Shown: positions 16,627 to 25,246 of the stretch, piece after piece
How the letters are laid out: each line of letters opens with the position of its first letter
Position numbering within the stretch: the stretch's first letter is position 1
NCBI RefSeq assembly: GCF_003797775.2
Contig: NZ_CP060725.1
Location: forward strand, 3,032,001 to 3,096,000
Direction of reading: 5' to 3'
From: Sphingopyxis sp. OPL5
GTDB lineage: Bacteria; Pseudomonadota; Alphaproteobacteria; Sphingomonadales; Sphingomonadaceae
DNA length: 64,000 bases
Program-made: the position numbers and the translations under genes
Notes under the pieces: model-generated
What the model was told of the DNA's origin: nothing
Databases searched by the model: none
What the model saw: only the letters and a program-made list of their open reading frames with translations

Positions 16627-18813
16627 ATGACGGCCAAGGCAGCGCAATTTTGTTCGGTCCGCCTGTGCTTGCTGGCGTCGGCGGGGGCGATGTTTTTCGC
16701 GGTCCCGGCACTGGCGCAGCAGGCCGACGACACCGCCGCGTCGGACGACAGCAACATCATCGTGGTGACCGCGCAGAAGCGCGAGCAGGATGTGCAGGAC
16801 GTCCCGATCTCGATGACCGTCGTCGGCGGCGAGCAGCTCACCGAGCTCGGCATCAAGGACTTCAACGAACTCGACCGCTACGTCCCCAATTTCTATGTCC
16901 AGACGACCCCGGGGAATAACGCTTTCTACATCCGCGGGATCGGCTCGACCCCGGGTAATCTGGCGTTCGAACAGACCGTCGGCCTGTTCGTCGACGGCAT
17001 CTATGGCGGCCATGCGCGCCAGTTCCAGGCACCCTTCCTCGACGTCGAACGGATCGAGATATTGCGCGGGCCGCAGGGCGCGCTCGTCGGCAAGAATACC
17101 AGCGCCGGCGCGATCAGCGTCGTCAGCGCGCGGCCGACGCGCGATTTCCGCGCGACGCTCGAGGGTAGCTATGAATTCGAACTCGGCGGCACGCGGCTGT
17201 TCGGCATGGTGTCGGGGCCGGTGTCCGACGCGGTCAGCGTGCGCGTCGCGGCGCAATATGAAGACAGCGACGGTTATATCGAAAACACCTTGCTTGGCGG
17301 CAACGAAACCAAGCGCGAAAGCCTCTTCGGCCGCGCCTCGGTCCTGATCGATCCGGGCAATGGCGCCGACCTGTTGATCCGGGTCGAGGGGGGCAAGGTC
17401 GACCTGACGGGTACCGCCGTCGAACGTTTCCTGACCGCGAACGATCCCGACCGCGAACGCCAGACCGGCGGCTTCCCCGGCTTTATGGACAAGGATTTCG
17501 ACAACACCGACAATCTCAACGCCAGCGCGACCGCCAATATCGACATCGGCGACCATGTGCTGACCTCGGTCACCGGCTTCTCCTCCTATGATTTCGAGAA
17601 GAAGGTCGATGCCGATTTCGGGCCGAACCCGTCCTTCGCATCGAGCTTTGCCGAGAAGTTCAGCCAGATGTCGCAGGAAATCCGCCTCGCCTCGCCGACG
17701 ACGGGCCGCATCGAATATATCCTCGGCGGCTATTTCCATGTGAACGACTATGACCTGTTCCAGACCACGCTGATCCGCTTCGGGCCGTTCAACGGGCGCT
17801 CCGACCGCAGTTTTCGGCAGGAAAATGTCGCGCTTTCGGGCTTCGGCAGCGCGACCTGGCACGTCGCCGACAGCCTGCGCCTGATCGGTAGCCTGCGTTA
17901 CACCTATGACCGCAAGACCGCCGACCAGACGCGCGTCAACACGGGGGTTGTCCAGCCGACCTGGCTCGCGACCCCGCTGTCGGGGCATCGCGTCGAGCGC
18001 GAATGGGACCCTTCGGTCGCGCTGCAATGGGACGCGACCCCCGACGCGATGCTCTACGCCTCCTATGGCCAGGGCTCGAAGGCGGGCGGCTTCATCGGCG
18101 CGCAGGCGACGACGACGCAGGCGCAGTTCGAGATCGAGCCCGAGGCGGCCGAGACCTTCGAAGTCGGGGCCAAGCTCGCGCTCTTCGATCGCCGCCTGCG
18201 CTTCAACATCGCCGCGTTCCGGACCGATTTCACCAATTTGCAGGTCTCCTCCTTCGACGCGGTGAGCAACAGCTTCATCACCACCAATGCCGGCGAAGCG
18301 CGCAGCCAGGGGGTCGAGAGCGATTTCAGCTGGCAGATCGCCGACGGCGTGTCGCTCAACGGCTCGCTTGCCTATCTCGATGCCAAATTCATCGAATTCC
18401 CCGGCGCGCCGTGCCCGTTCACCAACCCGACCTGCGTGCCGGCGAACAACAATGCCGCCGGACGACCGCTGCCGCGCTCTCCCAAATGGAGCGGGACGCT
18501 GTTCGCCGATATTGCGGTGCCGGTCAGCGATTCGGTCGATTTCGTCGCCAACGGCGGCATGACCTATCGCAGCAGCGCGTTCCTCGAAGAAAGCTATAAT
18601 CCGGCGGCGGCGCAGGACAGCTACGCCAAATTCGATCTTCGGCTCGGCATTCGCGCATCGAACAAGAAATGGGAACTCGCGATCGTGGGCAAGAATCTGA
18701 CCGACGAACTGACCGCGAGCCACGCCTTCAACACGCCGCTCGCCGCCGGGGTCATTTCGAAGTTCATCCAGCCGCCGCGCACGATCGCGGTGCAGGCGAA
18801 GTGGCAATATTGA
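16627..18813 (+). CDS. TonB-dependent outer-membrane receptor
   Basis: This 728-aa receptor has a signal peptide ending near PALAQQ, a TonB box-like region NIIVVTAQKREQD, a plug (YIRGIGSTPGNLAFEQTV, then IEILRGPQGALVGKNTSAGA) and a beta-barrel ending PRTIAVQAKWQY. The ATG at 16627 follows a GGGAGAG ribosome site; a start at 16570 lacks one. It has the usual length for sphingomonad substrate receptors. It is divergent from the sulfatase with a shared candidate operator, so it likely imports the sulfated compound or its product. The exact ligand is not readable from sequence. Confidence 0.95.
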   Translation: MTAKAAQFCSVRLCLLASAGAMFFAVPALAQQADDTAASDDSNIIVVTAQKREQDVQDVPISMTVVGGEQLTELGIKDFNELDRYVPNFYVQTTPGNNAFYIRGIGSTPGNLAFEQTVGLFVDGIYGGHARQFQAPFLDVERIEILRGPQGALVGKNTSAGAISVVSARPTRDFRATLEGSYEFELGGTRLFGMVSGPVSDAVSVRVAAQYEDSDGYIENTLLGGNETKRESLFGRASVLIDPGNGADLLIRVEGGKVDLTGTAVERFLTANDPDRERQTGGFPGFMDKDFDNTDNLNASATANIDIGDHVLTSVTGFSSYDFEKKVDADFGPNPSFASSFAEKFSQMSQEIRLASPTTGRIEYILGGYFHVNDYDLFQTTLIRFGPFNGRSDRSFRQENVALSGFGSATWHVADSLRLIGSLRYTYDRKTADQTRVNTGVVQPTWLATPLSGHRVEREWDPSVALQWDATPDAMLYASYGQGSKAGGFIGAQATTTQAQFEIEPEAAETFEVGAKLALFDRRLRFNIAAFRTDFTNLQVSSFDAVSNSFITTNAGEARSQGVESDFSWQIADGVSLNGSLAYLDAKFIEFPGAPCPFTNPTCVPANNNAAGRPLPRSPKWSGTLFADIAVPVSDSVDFVANGGMTYRSSAFLEESYNPAAAQDSYAKFDLRLGIRASNKKWELAIVGKNLTDELTASHAFNTPLAAGVISKFIQPPRTIAVQAKWQY

Positions 18814-18878
18814 TTGGGTTTGGCTCCTGTCCGTCAACGCGGTGCGGGGTTAGATCCAATCCCGGCTTCCTTCCTGCC

Positions 18879-19106
18879 ATGGCCGCTGAAGAGTTAGCCT
18901 TTTGCGATGCCTTGGCAGAGAATGGATCAGCCGGAGACTGGATGGAGCGCGAAATGCTCCGCACCCTCGCTCAACTGTTGGTCAAGACAATCCGCAGCAC
19001 GGTGACTGTCGATTGGACGCAGAAAGAAAGTTCCCGCGCAAAAATGCGGATTGAGCTTCGAAAGCTGCTGGTGCGTTATGGCTATCCGCCCGATTTGCAG
19101 AAGGCG
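18879..19106 (+). pseudogene. Relic of type I restriction subunit HsdR (C-terminus only)
   Basis: The 18814-19114 stretch has no intact gene, but one frame carries about 76 residues that read like the extreme C-terminus of HsdR. The stretch AAEELAFCDALAEN is followed by TVTVDWTQKESSRAKMRIEL and then LLVRYGYPPDLQKA. HsdR proteins end in VTIDWTxKESxRAK...RKYGYPPD, so recognition is good although from memory. No helicase or nuclease part, HsdM or HsdS is present. The remnant abuts the stop of the HNH gene on the opposite strand. It marks a lost restriction system or a recombination scar. Confidence 0.7.
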
Positions 19107-19114
19107 CCGTCCGA

Positions 19115-19453
19115 TCAACGTTGTTTCTTGGCCGTGGTTGCGGTGAAATCGGGATCTTTTTTCGCCACCCAATCGACAAATTTGCGCACATTGGGGTGGG
19201 CCAGCAGGCCCTCCACATCCATCCCGTAGCGCTGCAGCTCGGAATTCGTGAAATTGGCGATCAGCGTCTGCTGGCAAATCGAATGCATGGGAACAACATC
19301 GCGGCCGCCCCGGCTTTTGGGGACGGGATGGTGCCAGACGATGGTTTTGCCGGTGGGCCGGCCGCAGAGCCAGCAGGACGGTATCGTCGCCGGCGGTGTC
19401 TCCTCGCGGTGCAGGTCTCCATAGGGATCATGTTTCGAATGTCTGCGGGCCAT
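19115..19453 (-). CDS. Small HNH endonuclease-like protein
   Basis: This 112-aa protein has a zinc-type CWLCGRP followed by an HNH core (VWHHPVPKSRGGRDVVPMH) and NLxC-like ending SICQQTLIANFTN. HNH proteins of this size act as nicking or double-strand nucleases, and some are phage- or restriction-linked. The ATG at 19453 is preferred over the 12-residue longer start. It lies beside the HsdR remnant, which hints at a former defence or mobile region, but it could also be a housekeeping HNH of the kind common in Alphaproteobacteria. Confidence 0.75.
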   Translation of the reverse strand: MARRHSKHDPYGDLHREETPPATIPSCWLCGRPTGKTIVWHHPVPKSRGGRDVVPMHSICQQTLIANFTNSELQRYGMDVEGLLAHPNVRKFVDWVAKKDPDFTATTAKKQR

Positions 19454-19603
19454 GGTTCTACCTGAAGGATCTGAATTTGCGCCGCACACCTATCCCGATG
19501 CGATGCGCATTGCCACAGGCGTATCTCCGGCCTGGCCGTTCACCGGAATGTCATCGCTACGGGGACGCCAGATGCCCAAAGGCGTCACGCTCCGCCATCG
19601 CTC

Positions 19604-20377
19604 CTAACGCCGTCCGTTGCTGTAATCGATTCGGATCCTGACCCAACTGCCCACCATGGGTTGGCCCCCGCGTCGCGGAGCCCGTACCCTAAACTGCCAC
19701 GCCGCGGCGAGCACCGCGCGATTGATCTGCGATCCGGTCGGATATTCGTCGAGCCCGACGCAATCCTCGACACGATAATCCGGCGCCGTGCGGCAGGCGA
19801 TCAGCCCCCAGCCGGGGCCGCTGGCGGTGGACAAATAACCGCGCAACTCGTCATTGCTCGGCTCGCGATACCAGGCCGCGGCATAGAGCGGCTCGCCATT
19901 GGGCGCGGTTCCCACCCGCGCCGTGTCGCTGGACGAGGACGAGCCTCCCTTGTTGGGCGGCCCGTAGACAGCCCCGCCGGGGGGGCGAACGCCGATCCGC
20001 GGAACCGTCGGCAAGGGTGGCGGTTCGGATGGCGGCGCTATGGTCGGCGCGGTCCTCGGTTCGACGGCTGTCGGGGGTAAGGGTTTGGCCGGTTCCGCGG
20101 GCGTCGGCTGCGGCGGCACGGGCTTGTCCTCGGCCTGCTTGCTCTTCGGGCTACTTGGTTCGGGCGCTTCCTCGGCGATCTCGCTGGCCGGGAGGCTGAC
20201 CACGCTGACATATTCTTCCTTCTTCTTCAGCGGCTGGTCGCGGCCAAAGGAGAGCAGGAGCAGCAGCAGAAGCCCCGTGATCGAGACCGTCAGACCTATG
20301 GCAAGCGCACGGGGCCCCCGCCCGATGCTGAGCTGCTTGACATAGGGCGTGGCTGGAACAGGGCTCAGGGGACGCAA
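19604..20377 (-). CDS. TonB-like inner-membrane protein with proline-rich spacer
   Basis: The protein is about 257 aa. One N-terminal membrane segment (ALAIGLTVSITGLLLLLLL) is followed by a long Pro/Glu/Lys-rich spacer (PVPPQPTPAEPAKPLPPTAV) and a globular C-terminus ending in a TonB_C-like strand region (INRAVLAAAWQFRVRAPRR, then WVRIRIDY). This is the layout of TonB energy transducers, though ExbB/ExbD are absent here. No ATG fits: the first reasonable start in frame is a TTG at 20377, with a poor ribosome site, so the start is uncertain. It follows the DUF6445-like gene on the same strand. Confidence 0.65.
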   Translation of the reverse strand: MRPLSPVPATPYVKQLSIGRGPRALAIGLTVSITGLLLLLLLSFGRDQPLKKKEEYVSVVSLPASEIAEEAPEPSSPKSKQAEDKPVPPQPTPAEPAKPLPPTAVEPRTAPTIAPPSEPPPLPTVPRIGVRPPGGAVYGPPNKGGSSSSSDTARVGTAPNGEPLYAAAWYREPSNDELRGYLSTASGPGWGLIACRTAPDYRVEDCVGLDEYPTGSQINRAVLAAAWQFRVRAPRRGGQPMVGSWVRIRIDYSNGRR

Positions 20378-20496
20378 TCTTGGGTCGCGGCGACCGCTGG
20401 TCGAGGGGCCGGGGGCTTCATCCGCGCGGAATAGTGGGGCGCCAGGCCTTTGACAAGAGTGAGCGCCGACCGATGAACCCCATGGCGGCCGGCCGC

Positions 20497-21177
20497 TCAG
20501 CCGATCGACAGGAACGCCGTGATCGTCAGTCGCCCCTGGCGCGGATCGGGCGACAGCGCGGCCTCGGGCGAGATCGCGCCGCTGTGAAGGTTGCTGCTGC
20601 GATAGAGCAGTGCGCGGTTGTAACGCGCCGCCGCGACATGGGCTTGCGCGAACAGCGCCGTATCGCCCGCGACATAGGCGGCCGGCGGCGGGCCGCGATG
20701 GCGCAGTTCGGTGTCGAGCTGGCGGAAATAAAGCGCGCGCCGTTCCTCGGTCACCGTCTCGAACCCCGTTGAACGGTGGCGGAAAAAGGCGGTCCCATCG
20801 CCGCCTTCCGGCGACAGATAGTGGATGAAGGCGATGCGGTCGGGGGTGAAGGCATCGACATGCGGCAGGCGCTGCGCGATGCTGAGGGTCTCCGGCGGCG
20901 TGGTGACGATCGAGAAACTCGCGTCGATGATCGTCACCGGTCCGGTGCGGCCAAAGGCGTGCGCCGCCGTCTCGGTGATCGCGGGCAGTGCCGTGTCGAA
21001 ATATCCGGCCGGCAGCGCGGCGCGGATGCCCGGATAATGGTGGAGCGCGGGTTCGAACGCGGCGGTGGCAGCGAAACCGCGCAGGGCGTCGGGGTCGGGC
21101 GCGAAATCGTCGAGGATGCACAGCGGCTGCGCCTCGCCGCCGATCGTCTCGATCCGGACCGGCATAGCCGCCATCAT
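20497..21177 (-). CDS. DUF6445-like protein, possible 2-oxoglutarate/Fe(II) oxygenase fold
   Basis: This 226-aa protein resembles sphingomonad and Caulobacter DUF6445 proteins, often found near TonB receptors and halogenase-like genes. It carries LPHVDAF (an HxD-type pair) and a later LHSGAI with His near the C-terminus, matching the metal facial triad of 2-oxoglutarate oxygenases; an Arg follows nearby. Activity is unproven. Its start overlaps the stop of the 770-aa gene in an ATGA arrangement, so translational coupling is likely. Confidence 0.65.
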   Translation of the reverse strand: MMAAMPVRIETIGGEAQPLCILDDFAPDPDALRGFAATAAFEPALHHYPGIRAALPAGYFDTALPAITETAAHAFGRTGPVTIIDASFSIVTTPPETLSIAQRLPHVDAFTPDRIAFIHYLSPEGGDGTAFFRHRSTGFETVTEERRALYFRQLDTELRHRGPPPAAYVAGDTALFAQAHVAAARYNRALLYRSSNLHSGAISPEAALSPDPRQGRLTITAFLSIG

Positions 21178-23486
21178 CGGCGCGGCGGGCGGAGCCGCGC
21201 CAGCCGCGCCGCGATCCAGTCGCCGAGCCGCGTGCCGCGCAGCCGCGTCCAGAGGATGTCGGAGGCGATATAGAGAAGCGCGAAGATAAAGAGGATCAGC
21301 GCATAGGCCATGACCGTCTCGGTCGCGTGCATGATCTGCGGTCCCGTCAGCTCGACGCCGGGCAGCCCCAGATAGTCGAGCGTGACGGGTTTCGAATCGG
21401 CGGTGGCGCTGGTGCCGCCGACGGCGGTGTCGCCGATCCAGTAGATCATCTGCCCGGCGCCGAAGACCCCGGTGCCGCCGAGCAGGATGTTGAACTGGGT
21501 CTCGCGCCGGGCCGCCGCACGGTCGGCGTCGGCCTGGTGGCGTCGCTGCAGATCGCTGGCATGATCCTCGAGGCTCGCCACCGCGAGCGCCAGCGCATCC
21601 TTCTTGCGCTTCGTGCCGCGCAGTTCCTCCAGCTTGGTGAAGACGTCGCGCTCGGTGTCGTAGCGAAAGGGGTTGGCGTATCGGAACCGCTCATACTCCC
21701 TGTACTCGGCCAGCTTGGCCTGGTTGATCGCGGTTTCGGCCTTGTCGAAATCGTCGTGACCGGTCAGCTGCTCGCGTTCGTTCAGCCGCGCGACCGCCTC
21801 GCTCGGCGGCGCGGGCGCTTGTTGCCGGCGCTTGTCGGCCTGCCATTCGCCGTTGGCGACATGCCATTCGATGCGCTCGATCCGCGCCATGCTCTTCGCT
21901 TCATGCTCGCGCGCGAGGAACTCGTTGTGCAGCGACATGGCGTGGATCAGGAACGCATAGGGGCAGGTGCCGATATAGTCGTTGCCGGTTTCGAGACTGC
22001 GGCTGCGCGGCACATAGCTGATCATCGCGCGGTGGTTGGCATAGCGGACGAAGAAGCGCTCGTCGGACTGTTCGCTGCTGTCGGGATAGATGGGGTCGAT
22101 GCTGTCGAGGATCTCCGACGTGTCCTGGTTCATGAAATCGATGATATTCTGGTTGAACCCGGCGAGGAACAGATAGTCGAGGCAATCGGTCCGGCCCGCT
22201 TCGAAGGCCGGGATCCTCGCCATCGGGGTGACCGATGCGACCTGGCCGGTCGCATCATATTCCGCCCATTCGGCGCCGTCGGCACGGATCGCCTCAGCCA
22301 GCGCGCCGACGCTCGCAAAAGCGCCGCCGCCGACGGCCCGCAAATTCGGGCGGGCGCCGCCGATCCAGTCCGCATAGTCGGGCCGCGCCTTCACCCAGTC
22401 CCAGAATGTCGTGTCGAGCTGGACGACGCCCTTGCCCTTCGACGCCTTGTCGACGCGCTCGGCGAGCTCGTCCTGATAGGGCTGGTAACAGGGTTCCTGC
22501 ACCATCGCCTTGCGCGCCGCGCTCTCCCCCGACGCGGGATCGAGCGGCATCAGCCGTTTGAAGAAGCGCTCGTCGTGGATCAGGAACATGAAGCGCGACT
22601 TGGGGACCTTCAGCCCCGGCACCTCGATGAACGGCACCTTGTCGATCAGGACATCGCTCAGGTCGGCCATCGGCGTCGTGCCGGTGACCCTGGCCAGGCG
22701 TTGGAACAGCCGTTCGCCGTCGCCCAGCAATTGTTCACGGACAAAGGGCCAGAACCGCTCGGCCTTGCCGCGCGCGCCGCGGACCGTGATGTCGTCGAGC
22801 GGCGCGATCCCCAGCTTGTCGTCGAATACCGACGCCTCGCCCCCGTGGCGCGCGTCGAGTTCGAACTCCTTGGGCGCCGCAAGCTTTTGCAGCAGCGACA
22901 GGAAATAATAAGTTGCGGGATCATAGCCGCCTTCGTCGCCGGGCGCAGCGAGCGAGGCATAATGGTGGCTGAAGCTCAGATGATAGCTCAGCCCGCCATT
23001 GTTGTGCGCCAGCCAGAAGCGGCGAAAGCGCACCGCCCGATCGTCCTTCAGCCCCGGCGGCGCGGCGCGATAGGACAGCCCTTCGGTCGACCATTCGATC
23101 GCGGGCGGCAGCTTGAAGATCAGCCGTTCGTGACGGCGGATCGCCCGGTCGGCCGACTTGCGCCGCGCGCGCTCCCCCGCCGGGGTGGTGGGATAGTCGC
23201 CCGCGGGCGCATCGATCGCGGCGATCAGATGCTCCTGCACCTCGCCCTGCACCTCGCGGTCGGCGATGTCGTTGAACAGCGGATCGATCGCGTTGCGCAA
23301 CATCACCGACGGCAGGTGGTCGCGCTGGACCGCGCCGAACTGGCCGTGCGCGACGGGCTTGCCCTTTTGCCCGACCGCCTCGGCGACGCGGTCGGGATCG
23401 ATATAGAGCGACAGCGTCCAATAGAGCGTGCCCGACTTCGCGCTTTCAAAGCCCTGCGCATCGTCCCAGTCGCCCCGCACCGCCAT
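21174..23486 (-). CDS. Unknown 770-aa protein with C-terminal membrane anchor
   Basis: I do not recognise this family. Residues 1 to about 640 are soluble-looking and rich in aromatic and charged residues (GTLYWTLSLYIDPD early, FWLAHNNGGLSYHLSFSHHY near 160). A charged, probably helical segment with KLEELRGTKRKKDALALAV follows near 620-650. Two hydrophobic stretches follow, a weak one at NILLGGTGVFGAGQMIYWIG and a strong one at VMAYALILFIFALLYIASDI, then a basic tail. The arrangement loosely recalls CorA-type proteins, but no GMN motif is seen. It starts three bases after the GNAT-like stop and overlaps the DUF6445-like gene, so these form one operon. Its role is unknown. Confidence 0.8.
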   Translation of the reverse strand: MAVRGDWDDAQGFESAKSGTLYWTLSLYIDPDRVAEAVGQKGKPVAHGQFGAVQRDHLPSVMLRNAIDPLFNDIADREVQGEVQEHLIAAIDAPAGDYPTTPAGERARRKSADRAIRRHERLIFKLPPAIEWSTEGLSYRAAPPGLKDDRAVRFRRFWLAHNNGGLSYHLSFSHHYASLAAPGDEGGYDPATYYFLSLLQKLAAPKEFELDARHGGEASVFDDKLGIAPLDDITVRGARGKAERFWPFVREQLLGDGERLFQRLARVTGTTPMADLSDVLIDKVPFIEVPGLKVPKSRFMFLIHDERFFKRLMPLDPASGESAARKAMVQEPCYQPYQDELAERVDKASKGKGVVQLDTTFWDWVKARPDYADWIGGARPNLRAVGGGAFASVGALAEAIRADGAEWAEYDATGQVASVTPMARIPAFEAGRTDCLDYLFLAGFNQNIIDFMNQDTSEILDSIDPIYPDSSEQSDERFFVRYANHRAMISYVPRSRSLETGNDYIGTCPYAFLIHAMSLHNEFLAREHEAKSMARIERIEWHVANGEWQADKRRQQAPAPPSEAVARLNEREQLTGHDDFDKAETAINQAKLAEYREYERFRYANPFRYDTERDVFTKLEELRGTKRKKDALALAVASLEDHASDLQRRHQADADRAAARRETQFNILLGGTGVFGAGQMIYWIGDTAVGGTSATADSKPVTLDYLGLPGVELTGPQIMHATETVMAYALILFIFALLYIASDILWTRLRGTRLGDWIAARLARLRPPRR

Positions 23487-23489
23487 CGG

Positions 23490-24401
23490 CTAGTCCCCCC
23501 TCTCGTCCGCCGCCGCCGCCGCGAGCGCGCGGAAGCCGTCATGGCCCGCGGTCCGTCGCCCGGCGCGCAGCCAGGCGATCGCGGGTTCCATCGGCAGCAG
23601 CGCCACCGGGGCGCCGCGCGATGCCAGCGCCGCGAGCTGCGCCGCCGCCACTCCGCCCGGCGCCTCGTCTTCGCCCTTGCGCACCGAAATGCCGAAAAAG
23701 CTTTCGAGATGGTCGTGGAGCAGCCTCGCGTCGACCGCATCGCCGGGATAGTCGACCGCCGCGTAAATCAGCCCGTCGTCGGCTTGCTGCCCGGCCGACA
23801 GCGCCGGCTGGACATAGGGAAAGTCGACGATCCGCGTGCCGACGCGTGCCCAGATTGCAAGCCGGTCGACCTGGTCGGTGCCCGAATGCGCGGTGTCGGC
23901 GGCATATTCCTCGGCGGTCAGCCGCAGTGGGTCATTCTGTTCGATGAAGACCGCCGGCGCCGGCCCGTCGGGATCGAGCCCGAGCGCGAGGAGCGCGAGC
24001 TGCCGCACCGCGCCGAGGATGACGCGCAGCATGCCGCGCCCGCGCGCCGCCTCCTCGACATAGACATAGTTGAGCGCGACCGCCGCCGGGGGCAGCGCGG
24101 CCCCGCGGTTGATCGCGGTCGCAAGGAAGTTCGCGCCGCCGAGCAACGTCCCGCCTTCATCCTCGAAGATCGCGACTAGCTCGCTATGGGTGCGGCCATA
24201 GGCGTGGCGATGGCTTGCGTTGAGCGCTAGGCACGCTGCGAACCCGCCCAGTTCCTCGCGCTCGTCGGGCAGCACGAAGGCGCGGTCGTAACCCGCAAAG
24301 AAGCGCGCCAGCACTGGCGATGCCGGGTCGTCCGACGCGGTGACGCGTACCCCGCCCGGCAAATCCAGCCTTATCAATCGATTGTCCGCCCCGCCCGTCA
24401 T
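23490..24401 (-). CDS. GNAT-like acetyltransferase domain protein
   Basis: This 303-aa protein has a GNAT-like core: YVYVEEAARGRGMLRVILGAV matches the acetyl-CoA-binding region (R/Q-x-x-G-x-G/A). The rest, about 150 residues at the C-terminus, is not recognised. The ATG at 24401 is chosen over a TTG two codons upstream. It is the first gene of the compact set with the 770-aa and DUF6445-like proteins and starts 44 bases after the TetR stop on the same strand, so TetR control of the set is possible. Confidence 0.65.
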   Translation of the reverse strand: MTGGADNRLIRLDLPGGVRVTASDDPASPVLARFFAGYDRAFVLPDEREELGGFAACLALNASHRHAYGRTHSELVAIFEDEGGTLLGGANFLATAINRGAALPPAAVALNYVYVEEAARGRGMLRVILGAVRQLALLALGLDPDGPAPAVFIEQNDPLRLTAEEYAADTAHSGTDQVDRLAIWARVGTRIVDFPYVQPALSAGQQADDGLIYAAVDYPGDAVDARLLHDHLESFFGISVRKGEDEAPGGVAAAQLAALASRGAPVALLPMEPAIAWLRAGRRTAGHDGFRALAAAAADERGD

Positions 24402-24445
24402 GCGCAAATCTTGCCATGCGGCCGGTCGCGCCGCAAGGCGCCGCT

Positions 24446-25111
24446 TCAGGTCACCCCATAGGCCGCCTGCACCATCGACCGGAACAGCCGCAGCTGGCGC
24501 CCCATCAGCCGGTGGTCGCCGAGTGCACGGGTCAGCACGATCGATCCTTCGATCACCGCGCTGAAACTGTCGGCGATCGTGTCGAGGTCGATCGGTGCGA
24601 CGGGGCGATGGCGTTCGCCGATCGCGATGAACCAGATGCGGAACCGCGCACGCCAGCGCATCGCCGCTTCGAACAGCAACGCGCGCACCTCGCGGTCGAA
24701 AGCCTGCTCCTGATAGATGATCGCCGCGACAAGGCAGCCCGGATGCACGTCCTCCATCTCGTCCATCATGTCGGCATAGAGGTCGAGGAAGATCAGGAAG
24801 CGCTGCATCGGGTCTTCGGCCAGGTCGTGCGCGCGGTCGGTGAGCACGTCCATCGCGGCGTCGTCTTCCTCCAGGAAACGCTGCAGCAATTGCCGGGCAA
24901 GGTCGCCCTTGTCGCGGAAATGATAGAAGAAGCCGCCCTTGGTGATGCCCGCCGCTTCGACCAGTTCGTCGATCGAGGTCGCGGCAAAGCCCTTGGTCAA
25001 TATCGCGTCATTGGCGGCATCGAGCAGCCGCTCGCGCGTCCGCTTGCCCTTCGCCAGCGGCGCCGGGGCCGCATCCGCCGCGGCGGACGCTCCACTATCC
25101 AATCCCTCCAT
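24446..25111 (-). CDS. TetR family transcriptional regulator
   Basis: This 221-aa regulator has a Ser/Ala-rich leader, then the helix-turn-helix KGKRTRERLLDAANDAIL with FAATSIDELVEAAGITKGG and FFYHFRDKGDLARQLL, typical of TetR proteins. The C-terminal domain resembles the TetR_C group with PGCLVAAI, found in NemR/AcuR-like regulators. The ATG at 25111 is used because sequence upstream of it is non-coding in character. It is divergent from the hydroxylase-family gene and upstream of the GNAT-770-DUF6445 set, so it may control one or both. Confidence 0.9.
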   Translation of the reverse strand: MEGLDSGASAAADAAPAPLAKGKRTRERLLDAANDAILTKGFAATSIDELVEAAGITKGGFFYHFRDKGDLARQLLQRFLEEDDAAMDVLTDRAHDLAEDPMQRFLIFLDLYADMMDEMEDVHPGCLVAAIIYQEQAFDREVRALLFEAAMRWRARFRIWFIAIGERHRPVAPIDLDTIADSFSAVIEGSIVLTRALGDHRLMGRQLRLFRSMVQAAYGVT

Positions 25112-25175
25112 CGCCGACGCCTCTTCGTCCTTGCCGGAAAGCCCGTATTTCTGCGGGAAAATAAAAGCGACCGCA

Positions 25176-25183
25176 AGTATACT
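25176..25183. promoter_or_regulatory. Candidate TetR operator core AGTATACT
   Basis: A perfect 8-base palindrome lies in the 135-base gap between the divergent TetR and hydroxylase-family genes, flanked by similar GCGACCG and CGACCGG blocks. It is short and could be chance; position is the main support. Confidence 0.3.
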
Positions 25184-25246
25184 ATCGCCGACCGGGACGA
25201 TGCCATAGCAAGGCCGGACCAAAGCCAGCAGCCAGGGGGCACCGCG

